Assembly: GCA_029880775.1 (NCBI GenBank)
Contig: JAOUNV010000083.1
Location: 1 to 7,406 of the forward strand
Direction of reading: 5' to 3'
DNA length: 7,406 nucleotides
Source: Nitrospinota bacterium
Lineage (GTDB): Bacteria > Nitrospinota_A > UBA7883
Position numbers and translations under genes: made by a program. Below are positions 1 to 5,174 of this stretch, piece after piece. The notes below the pieces were generated by a model. It saw only the letters and a program-made list of their open reading frames with translations. It did not search any database and had not been told where the DNA came from. Numbering within the stretch: the first letter of the stretch is position 1; each line of letters opens with the position of its first letter.

Positions 1-1336
1 CTCCCAACCCGGCAGTGGACGGGCCGTTCTTCACGAAGATCGATGTGTTGCACACCCGCGCCATTTTCGACAAGTTATCCACGTTGGTGGAATGCATCAC
101 CGCCGTGTGAAAGAACCCGTGCTCCACCTCCCGCGCAAGCTTGATCCCGTCGTCCACGTTCGGCACACGCACAATCGGGATCACCGGCATCAACTGCTCC
201 ATTATCACCAGCGGATGATCCCTCGGTACATCCAAGATCAGCAGTCTGGTATCCGGCTTCGGCTCCCCGCCGATGGCGCGTAATATTTCCGCCGCGTCCT
301 TGCCCACCCATTTTTTATTTATCTGACCATGGTCGCCATGCCCCTCGGGGGCGCGATCGATAACCAGCTTCTCCACCTTTCGTATCTGCATGGAGTTGAG
401 CTCGTATGCTCCATGCTTCTTCATCTCCTCTTTCAGCTTATCAGCCACAGAGTCGACAACGATGATCTCTTTCTCCAGTACGCAAACGATGTTGTTGTCG
501 AAGGAAGCGCCATCCACCAGATGCTTGGCCGCGTCCTCAATATTGGCGGTCTCGTCCACCACCGCCGGAGGATTACCCGGCCCGGCGCCGATCACTTTCT
601 TGCCGGAGCGCATAGCCTCCGCCACCACCGCAGGCCCGCCGGTGACCACCAGCATCCTGACACCAGGGTGCCGCATCATCTCCTTTGCCGTGGCGATGGT
701 GGGGGGGGAGACCGACGCCAGCAGGTTCGGCGGCCCTCCTGCGTCCACGATGGCCCTGTTCAGAGCGCTTATTATCCGGTTGGTGCATTCCTTGGCCGAT
801 GGATGCGCGTTGAACACCACGCTGTTCCCCGCCGCGATCATCCCTATAGCGTTGCACACCACGGTGGCGGTGGGATTGGTGACAGGCGTAATCGACCCGA
901 TGACACCATACGGCGCCGTCTCCACAAGAGCCATGCCGTTGTCCCCGGTGAACGCCTCCGGCCGCAGAACCTCCACACCAGGTGTCTTCTCCACCGCCAG
1001 CAGGTTCTTGGCCAGTTTGTCGCGGGTGTTCCCCAGCCCCGTCTCCGTCACTGCAATCTCCGCCTGGGCCAAAGCTTCCCGCCGGGCGGCCACACGCATC
1101 GCTTCGATAATCGCCCGCCGATCCTCTATGGCCACATCACTGAAGATTTCATACGCCGCATTGGCGGCCGCCACCGCTTCGTTGACAGAGCCGAATATAC
1201 CCATCGCCGCCACATCAGCCACCGGGGCCTGAGATCCAGACGGTTTTGATTGGGGCGTCGTCGACGCTGGCGCTGACCCAATGCGGGCCACCACTCGCGA
1301 TACGATATCGGCGATCTGGTCCTGATCAAGTTTCAT
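1..1336 (-). CDS. CoA-acylating aldehyde dehydrogenase of a microcompartment (EutE/PduP type), C-terminus cut by window edge
   Basis: The predicted role is oxidation of an aldehyde to acyl-CoA with NAD+ and coenzyme A inside a microcompartment. The visible part is 445 codons without a stop; by comparison with EutE/PduP only a few tens of C-terminal residues should be missing. The ALDH fold is recognisable from the GSITPVTNPT segment, the VVTGGPAVVAEAM segment near residues 226-240, GAGPGNPPAVVD, and the FDNNIVC motif with the likely catalytic Cys285. Residues 1-20 (starting MKLDQDQIADIVSRVV) form a predicted amphipathic helix, followed by an Ala/Ser/Pro-rich linker to about residue 45. This is the layout of encapsulation peptides on PduP and EutE. 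The ATG at 1336 is preceded by GAGGA at good spacing and lies 19 nt after the pentamer gene. The family call is firm; the aldehyde substrate cannot be deduced, so no symbol is given. Confidence 0.93.
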   Translation of the reverse strand, partial: MKLDQDQIADIVSRVVARIGSAPASTTPQSKPSGSQAPVADVAAMGIFGSVNEAVAAANAAYEIFSDVAIEDRRAIIEAMRVAARREALAQAEIAVTETGLGNTRDKLAKNLLAVEKTPGVEVLRPEAFTGDNGMALVETAPYGVIGSITPVTNPTATVVCNAIGMIAAGNSVVFNAHPSAKECTNRIISALNRAIVDAGGPPNLLASVSPPTIATAKEMMRHPGVRMLVVTGGPAVVAEAMRSGKKVIGAGPGNPPAVVDETANIEDAAKHLVDGASFDNNIVCVLEKEIIVVDSVADKLKEEMKKHGAYELNSMQIRKVEKLVIDRAPEGHGDHGQINKKWVGKDAAEILRAIGGEPKPDTRLLILDVPRDHPLVIMEQLMPVIPIVRVPNVDDGIKLAREVEHGFFHTAVMHSTNVDNLSKMARVCNTSIFVKNGPSTAGLG

Positions 1337-1355
1337 AACTTAGTCCTCAACCGTT

Positions 1356-1670
1356 TCACACATCCGCTGTTTCAACGGACTGGTATTTTTCGAACATGGT
1401 TTTCCCCTCTATATCCCAGGTGTCCACCACGCCCATGATGATCGCGTCCACCGGCCTGTTGTTGGTTCCCTCCGTCTGTCGGGCCGATGAGCCGGTGGCG
1501 TATAGCACCACCTCGCCCATTCCGGCGCCCACGGCGTCTGCGGCCACCACGTATCCGGCGGATTCCTTCGCTTTCGGGTCGATGTTTTTCACCAGCAGAA
1601 GCTTGAGCCCTTCAAGCGACTCCGTCTTCCTGGTGGCCACCACCGTCCCCACGATTTTGCCCAGCAACAT
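1356..1670 (-). CDS. BMC-P pentameric shell vertex protein (EutN/CcmL/PduN family)
   Basis: This 104-residue protein would form pentamers that cap the vertices of a polyhedral microcompartment shell. It starts MLLGKIVGTVVATRK, the usual first strand of the EutN/CcmL beta-barrel. It keeps the family core LKLLLVKNID, then VVAADAVGAGMGEVVLYATGSSAR (split here as VVAADAVGAGMG and EVVLYATGSSAR), and ends with the VDAIIMGVVD strand typical of the family. The length fits the usual 85-105 residues. The ATG at 1670 lies only 3 nt after the stop of the BMC-H gene, which suggests translational coupling. An SD-like GGTGG lies inside the end of that upstream gene. Whether it is closest to EutN, PduN or another metabolosome pentamer cannot be decided by eye. 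Confidence 0.93.
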   Translation of the reverse strand: MLLGKIVGTVVATRKTESLEGLKLLLVKNIDPKAKESAGYVVAADAVGAGMGEVVLYATGSSARQTEGTNNRPVDAIIMGVVDTWDIEGKTMFEKYQSVETADV

Positions 1671-1673
1671 GGC

Positions 1674-1967
1674 CTACGCCACCGTTGTCTCGGCGCGGCC
1701 CAGCGGCAGGGTCTGGTCGATATTGGTGTGCGGGCGTGGAATCACATGCACGCTCACCAGCTCGCCAACTTTTTCGGCGGCGCGGGAGCCAGCTTCCGTG
1801 GCGGCTTTCACTGCGGCCACATCGCCGCGCACGATGGCGGTCACATATCCTCCGCCGATTTTTTCATAACCCACCAGCTCCACCTTGGCGGCCTTCAACA
1901 TGGCGTCGGACGCCTCCACCATGCCAACAAATCCCTTCGTCTCGATCAATCCCAATGCGTCAGACAT
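1674..1967 (-). CDS. BMC-H hexameric shell protein (PduA/CcmK/EutM family)
   Basis: A 97-residue single BMC-domain protein, predicted to form hexagonal tiles that make up the facets of the shell. It opens with MSDALGLIETKGFVGMVEA, the hallmark first strand and helix of the family. It has the edge lysine of the DAMLKAA helix (Lys25), the pore loop KIGGG (residues 36-40) where many relatives have KIGSG, and the VTAIVRGDVAAVKAATEAG core (residues 42-60). The VIPRPH segment (Pro77, Arg78) matches the usual C-terminal edge. The ATG at 1967 has an excellent ribosome binding site, AGGAGAAGAG at 1971-1980, so this shell protein is probably made in large amounts. The Gly-Gly-Gly pore in place of Gly-Ser-Gly could alter pore polarity, but which metabolite passes is not known. 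Confidence 0.96.
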   Translation of the reverse strand: MSDALGLIETKGFVGMVEASDAMLKAAKVELVGYEKIGGGYVTAIVRGDVAAVKAATEAGSRAAEKVGELVSVHVIPRPHTNIDQTLPLGRAETTVA

Positions 1968-1970
1968 TTT

Positions 1971-1980
1971 CTCTTCTCCT
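1971..1980 (-). promoter_or_regulatory. Strong ribosome binding site of the BMC-H gene
   Basis: Read on the minus strand this is AGGAGAAGAG, 3 nt before the ATG at 1967; the core AGGAG lies about 8 nt from the start. It is the best Shine-Dalgarno match in the minus-strand operon, consistent with the hexamer being the most abundant shell component. Confidence 0.75.
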
Positions 1981-1988
1981 GCTATTTG

Positions 1989-2621
1989 TTATTTGCTTTT
2001 ACGTTTATTCGGTTTACCCGTTATGCTCTCCAGCGCTCGCGACGCCGCCTCTGCCGCCGAGTCTATCTCCGCCTCTGGGCCGGACATATACAGCCGACCA
2101 AAGGCGCCGAACGGGCGCACATCCACAAGCTTCACCCGCGCCGCTTTTTCCGCCTCGTTGGCGGCGAACACGGCGTATCCGGCAGGCTCTGTCTCCAGAA
2201 TGAACAACGACTCCCCCGGCAGGATCATAGACCCGCTCCGGTTTCGGTTGATCAACTGGCACTGATACGCCTCCATCGATCGGATGATCTGGTTGCTCAT
2301 CACATCCGGCTTGGTACGCCGGTCCTCGGCCACCTCCAGAAAATCTAGAATGGCGGCGCCAGCGCTCACCACTTCGCCTTTATCGTGGTGGTGCACTTCC
2401 AGAAGGCCGAACGCCCGCTCCACGATCTGGATCGCCGGCTGGCATGATGTGGCCTTCAACGCCACATCGGTCACCTGATTGATCGCCAACCCCGGCGCGA
2501 TCTCCACAAACAAGGAGGCCACCCCCGGCACAGGCAAAAACCCCTTGGCGGTGGATCCGATGTAGGAGGCCAGCTGCTCCTGGAGGCTGTCGAGCAGAAT
2601 GAAAGTCCTAAGGTCTATCAT
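1989..2621 (-). CDS. Tandem-domain BMC-T shell protein (pseudohexameric trimer)
   Basis: This 210-residue protein carries two BMC folds. The first spans roughly residues 35-95, with the helix NQVTDVALKAT (48-58) and the strand VERAFGLLEVHHHDKGEV (67-84). The second spans about 139-200, with SLFILETEPAGYAVFAANEAEKAARV and the pore-side PFGAFGRLYMSG (170-181). Trimers of such proteins mimic a hexamer and often have a larger, sometimes gated, pore. The N-terminal 35 residues (MIDLRTFILLDSLQEQLASY onward) are not part of a standard BMC fold start, which suggests a permuted domain. From memory, similar proteins occur in metabolosome loci of unassigned substrate, such as that of Haliangium ochraceum. 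It has two cysteines (60 and 121) but no obvious Fe-S motif. The ATG at 2621 has AAGAGGGA just upstream. It lies 34 nt after the regulator and 21 nt before BMC-H. Confidence 0.88.
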   Translation of the reverse strand: MIDLRTFILLDSLQEQLASYIGSTAKGFLPVPGVASLFVEIAPGLAINQVTDVALKATSCQPAIQIVERAFGLLEVHHHDKGEVVSAGAAILDFLEVAEDRRTKPDVMSNQIIRSMEAYQCQLINRNRSGSMILPGESLFILETEPAGYAVFAANEAEKAARVKLVDVRPFGAFGRLYMSGPEAEIDSAAEAASRALESITGKPNKRKSK

Positions 2622-2655
2622 ATTCCCTCTTCTTTTCGTTAAAGTTCATCGTTGT

Positions 2656-3558
2656 TCAATATTGTTTGGACGTGATCACGTCCTCGATCTTCTTTGCGCT
2701 TTCGATGGCCCTCTTGCGGTTCTTCAGCCCCATCATCACATACAGGATATCGATAATCGTGGCCTGGGCGATCCTTGAGGAAAGAGCTTCAGCGCGAAAC
2801 AGAGTCTCCCGGCTGGCGGTGAGCAGGACGATGTCCGATATCCGGGCCAGCGGAGAGAGAGCGTTATTGGTGATGCACACCACCGCCGCGCCTGTGGCTT
2901 TGGCCACCCTGGCTGTTTCCACCGGATCCATGGTGGCGCCGGAATGGCTGATGGCCAGCACAGCGTCCTTTTTTGTCAGCAAGGCCGCCTCCATCATCTG
3001 CAGGTGCGCGTCGGTCTGCAATGTCACCGGAACGCCGATGCGCATCAGCTTGGCGTAAGCGTCGAAGGCGCCCGGCGCCGATGTGCCCACGCCTATAACC
3101 AGCACTCTGGCCGCCCGTCCGATAACCTCCGCAGCCTGGGAAAGCTTCCCTGGCTCCGCCACCGCCATGGTGTCCTTTAGCGACTCTATGTTGGAATGAA
3201 ACACCTTGGCGGCCACATCCTCCGGCTTGTCCTTTTCCGTGATGTCCTGGTGCACCGCCGAGGCCAGAGGGCTGACATGCTCTCGAGCCAGACTGATTTT
3301 CAGATTCTGGAATCCGGAAAATCCGGCGGTTCGGCAAAATCTGATGACCGTGGCCTCGCTGATCTGGGCGCCCATGGCCACTTCCCCCACAGACTGAGCC
3401 AGGATCGACTCAGAATTGGCCAGCACGTAATCCGCCACTTTCCGCTCCGCAGGTTGCAATGAGGGAACGACTCCCCTTATCCGAGCCAAAGGCCCAGACA
3501 CAGCGCCACTGGCTCCTGAGCCTCTGGCGCTAGCGTCGGTTGCGGTCTTACCCATCAC
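2656..3558 (-). CDS. MurR/RpiR-family transcriptional regulator (HTH plus SIS domain)
   Basis: The first gene of the microcompartment operon encodes a 300-residue regulator. Residues 1-25 are a Gly/Ser/Ala-rich tail of no clear function. Residues about 27-105 form the HTH_6 domain: LQPAERKVADYVL (34-46), then SVGEVAMGAQISEATVIRFC (56-75), with AGFSGFQNLK closing it. Residues about 140-275 are a SIS sugar-phosphate-binding domain, with the glycine-rich loop VLVIGVGTS (152-160) and the phosphate-binding ISHSGAT (203-209). Family members bind a phosphorylated sugar or similar metabolite and switch transcription. The reading frame can start at GTG 3558 or ATG 3555; neither has a well-spaced Shine-Dalgarno sequence. 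Its place at the head of the operon suggests it controls the shell and enzyme genes and perhaps itself. The effector is unknown. Confidence 0.93.
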   Translation of the reverse strand: MMGKTATDASARGSGASGAVSGPLARIRGVVPSLQPAERKVADYVLANSESILAQSVGEVAMGAQISEATVIRFCRTAGFSGFQNLKISLAREHVSPLASAVHQDITEKDKPEDVAAKVFHSNIESLKDTMAVAEPGKLSQAAEVIGRAARVLVIGVGTSAPGAFDAYAKLMRIGVPVTLQTDAHLQMMEAALLTKKDAVLAISHSGATMDPVETARVAKATGAAVVCITNNALSPLARISDIVLLTASRETLFRAEALSSRIAQATIIDILYVMMGLKNRKRAIESAKKIEDVITSKQY

Positions 3559-3574
3559 ACAATTTACGATCCAT
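3548..3574 (-). other. Possible 8-codon leader ORF overlapping the regulator start
   Basis: On the minus strand an ATG at 3574, preceded 5 nt upstream by GGGGAA (3580-3585), opens MDRKLCDG and stops at TAA 3550-3548. It overlaps the first codons of the regulator in another frame. The only good Shine-Dalgarno sequence in this stretch is spaced for this ATG, not for the regulator's GTG at 3558 (about 21 nt away). It may be a translated leader that lets ribosomes re-initiate on the regulator, or it may be chance. Confidence 0.3.
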
Positions 3575-3647
3575 ATCAGTTCCCCAAATAGCGCCCGAAA
3601 AAGCCGCTGTCCTGATTGTCAGTCCCGGTCCCGGCGCAGGTGTCATC

Positions 3648-3696
3648 GGTGTAGATTCTATCCTTTTCCGGCGGGAATATCAAGTTTATTTACACC
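3648..3696. repeat. Inverted GGTGTA(A/G)AT half-sites bracketing the promoter
   Basis: GGTGTAGAT at 3648-3656 and ATTTACACC at 3688-3696 form an inverted repeat matching at 8 of 9 positions. Their centres are 40 bp apart, about four helical turns. One arm overlaps the -10 hexamer and the other lies just upstream of the -35. Both contain TGTA, the same half-site as the nearby palindrome, so they might be secondary operator half-sites. Chance is possible at this length. Confidence 0.3.
3655..3683 (-). promoter_or_regulatory. Sigma-70-type promoter for the regulator/microcompartment operon
   Basis: Read on the minus strand, TTGATA (3678-3683) is followed by exactly 17 bp and then TAGAAT (3655-3660). 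These match the -35 (TTGACA) and -10 (TATAAT) consensus at five of six positions each, with ideal spacing. Transcription would begin near 3648, giving a leader of about 90 nt before the regulator's GTG. No other pair of comparable quality was seen on this strand between the two operons. Confidence 0.62.
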
Positions 3697-3718
3697 ATAT
3701 TTCCTTTGCATGTAGCAT
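3689..3718 (+). promoter_or_regulatory. Weak candidate promoter for the cytochrome operon
   Basis: TTTACA at 3689-3694 is followed by 18 bp and TAGCAT at 3713-3718. The match is moderate and the spacing one base over the optimum. If real, its -10 sits inside the palindrome at 3709-3727, so a bound regulator would block it. The leader to the cytochrome ATG would be about 150 nt. No better plus-strand promoter was found. Confidence 0.22.
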
Positions 3719-3727
3719 TACTACATG
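3709..3727. promoter_or_regulatory. Perfect palindrome CATGTAG-CATTA-CTACATG, candidate operator
   Basis: Two perfect 7-bp arms are separated by 5 bp. The inner 15 bp has the form TGTA-N7-TACA, which matches the layout of the operator of HexR (consensus close to TGTAATTAAATTACA), a member of the RpiR family. It lies between the two divergent operons, roughly 60-80 bp upstream of the predicted start of the RpiR-family regulator's own transcript. This makes it the best candidate binding site for that regulator. From this position it could activate the minus-strand promoter, or repress a plus-strand promoter whose -10 it would cover. Binding is inferred, not shown. Confidence 0.6.
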
Positions 3728-3875
3728 ACTTTCCGGCCAGAACCTATCCATCCCCCGCCCCAAAAGCAGGGTGTCTGGTTCTGCGCCATCCCGCCTTAAG
3801 GGTGGACTTTGCCGCCCTGAGCCTATATTCTATCAGCGTCAAAGGGGGACATATTCACTGCTATTTGTGGGCAAG

Positions 3876-5108
3876 ATGTCGCGAACTTTTCTAATCGTCT
3901 TCGCCGCCACCGCAGGTTGTATGGCGGCGCTTGCGTACGCCATGACCGGGCCGGGCGCCCATTTGTTCCGTCCGGGGGAGGTTTTCTCCTCCCATCAGCG
4001 GTTCCAGGACGCGTGCCTCGCCTGCCATGTCCGGTGGCAGGGGCCTGATCCTGGCAAATGCGCCGCATGCCACGCCAACGTCATGATATTCAATTCTCAT
4101 TCCGCCCTGAAGCTTGAGGCGCCTCTGCGTGTGGAGGTGGACGAAAAATATAAAAATTTCACATGCGTAAGCTGCCACCGGGAACATATCAACGACGACC
4201 TGAAGGGGGTGTCCTACACCGGCAAGCCGGCCATGTGCATGGATTGCCACCCGGCGGCCGATCTGCGCTCGGACCACCAGGTTTACGATTCCCGGTCATG
4301 TATCAAGAATGCCTGCCATTCATATCATGTGAACATTTCCCGGTATGATTTCAGCAAGAACTCCAAGGCCAGGCTGCTGGAGAAAAGCTGGAAGCCACAC
4401 CCGCCCAAGCCTGGCAAGAGAGAACTGGCGGCGGCGGACGAGCTGGAGAAAATGAAAAGGAGCGACTTTTACAAGGCATATCCGGCCGTCGCCGCCAAGC
4501 ACTCCATCAGCCCCCACGCCAAAACCGTGGCCACCTGCCAAAGGTGTCACCAGTCTACTGGCAAATTGGTGGTCAAACCTTCGCTGAAGGTGTGCGCCGA
4601 GTGCCACGCCACCCAGTTCTATGGCTATTCCTCCGGCGCCCATGGCGCGGCCAGGGCGCGGGACGTCGGCAGATTCGCCACAGAGAGAGAAAACGTGGGA
4701 TGCGGCTCCTGCCATGACACGCATACCTTGATCCTCTCCTCCGCCCGGCGGGAGGCATGCAAAAAGTGCCATGACAGCAAGCACGCCATCAACTATGAAA
4801 AGTCAGGGCATTACCGCTATCTTGTCGATCCTGTGTTCGCCCTAAAACCTGTGACGGGGGTTGATTGCGCTGGGTGCCACATGCCGAAGCTCGACGAGCT
4901 GGGGGGACACACCATGCATAACGAGAGCTATTCCGCCTCCCAGAAGAGAATCATGGCCACTATAGTCTGCGACCGTTGCCACGGGATGAAGTTCTCGCTG
5001 GAAAGCCTGTACGACCCGGATGTGATCTCATATAACTTCACATACACCAGCAAAAAACCGGCGCCGAAAGGGCTTTTGGACCACTTCAGGGCCGCCGGGG
5101 TTGAATGA
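3876..5108 (+). CDS. Undecahaem (11-haem) c-type cytochrome with N-terminal membrane anchor or signal
   Basis: A 410-residue protein counted from the ATG at 3876. Residues 2-23 (SRTFLIVFAATAGCMAALAYA) are a hydrophobic signal peptide or anchor, placing the rest in the periplasm. It has ten CXXCH haem sites starting at Cys47, 62, 97, 121, 221, 240, 276, 295, 331 and 365, plus one CX4CH site (CIKNACH, 142-148), so 11 covalent haems are predicted. The sites fall in a block of five and a block of six separated by a charged, haem-free stretch (about 149-220). The CAGCHMPK plus GGHTMH segment near residues 331-350 resembles multihaem cytochromes of the nitrite-reductase/hydroxylamine-oxidoreductase superfamily, but a catalytic role is not supported. 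An electron-carrier role is likely. The frame stays open upstream to 3771. A CTG at 3858 has a better Shine-Dalgarno sequence (AGGGGG) than the ATG, but the signal peptide favours the ATG. Confidence 0.9.
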   Translation: MSRTFLIVFAATAGCMAALAYAMTGPGAHLFRPGEVFSSHQRFQDACLACHVRWQGPDPGKCAACHANVMIFNSHSALKLEAPLRVEVDEKYKNFTCVSCHREHINDDLKGVSYTGKPAMCMDCHPAADLRSDHQVYDSRSCIKNACHSYHVNISRYDFSKNSKARLLEKSWKPHPPKPGKRELAAADELEKMKRSDFYKAYPAVAAKHSISPHAKTVATCQRCHQSTGKLVVKPSLKVCAECHATQFYGYSSGAHGAARARDVGRFATERENVGCGSCHDTHTLILSSARREACKKCHDSKHAINYEKSGHYRYLVDPVFALKPVTGVDCAGCHMPKLDELGGHTMHNESYSASQKRIMATIVCDRCHGMKFSLESLYDPDVISYNFTYTSKKPAPKGLLDHFRAAGVE

Positions 5109-5161
5109 TGACTAGCAAGGTCGGATAATAAAAATGATCTGTTTTACTTCCCTTTCCGCAG

Positions 5162-5166
5162 AAGGA
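5162..5166 (+). promoter_or_regulatory. Ribosome binding site fixing the start of the cNMP/Fe-S gene
   Basis: AAGGA lies 8 nt before the ATG at 5175 and 11 nt before a second ATG at 5178. The spacing favours the first. It sits in the 66-nt gap after the cytochrome gene, which shows no terminator, so the two genes are probably co-transcribed. Confidence 0.6.
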
Positions 5167-5174
5167 TCGGTTCC

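Larger units (their letters stand above)
3559..3875. other. Divergent intergenic control region
   Basis: This 317-base stretch without a convincing gene separates the minus-strand microcompartment operon from the plus-strand redox operon. Its middle (about 3650-3730) is visibly AT-richer than the genes on either side. It contains the sigma-70-like promoter, the palindrome and the half-site repeats listed separately. Nearer the cytochrome gene a 7-bp stem (3799-3805 with 3812-3818, one G-U pair, 6-nt loop) could form in the plus-strand leader RNA; it is not followed by a U run, so it is not a clear terminator. Confidence 0.7.

Noticed and set aside
701..708. Run of eight G, possible sequencing indel in the aldehyde dehydrogenase
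   Set aside because: The ALDH frame is continuous and the family motifs on both sides are in the same frame, so no frameshift is indicated.
329..1249. Long plus-strand open frames opposite the aldehyde dehydrogenase (306 and 280 codons)
   Set aside because: They are antisense shadows of a clearly recognisable ALDH in GC-rich DNA; their translations are low-complexity, rich in Arg/His or Ala/Ser/Thr, and match no family I know.
1685..2348. Plus-strand open frames of 126-206 codons opposite the shell protein genes
   Set aside because: The minus strand here encodes unmistakable BMC proteins with good ribosome binding sites; the plus-strand frames are shadows.
3799..3818. Stem-loop in the cytochrome leader as a terminator or attenuator
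   Set aside because: Only a 7-bp stem with one G-U pair and no following U run; too weak to call.
3771..3875. In-frame 35-residue upstream extension of the cytochrome
   Set aside because: It would bury the signal peptide inside the protein and encodes a charged stretch with no ribosome binding site at its ATG; it reads as non-coding control region.
4320..4784. Minus-strand open frame of 154 codons inside the cytochrome gene
   Set aside because: It lies opposite a dense series of CXXCH motifs that fix the coding strand; it is a shadow frame.
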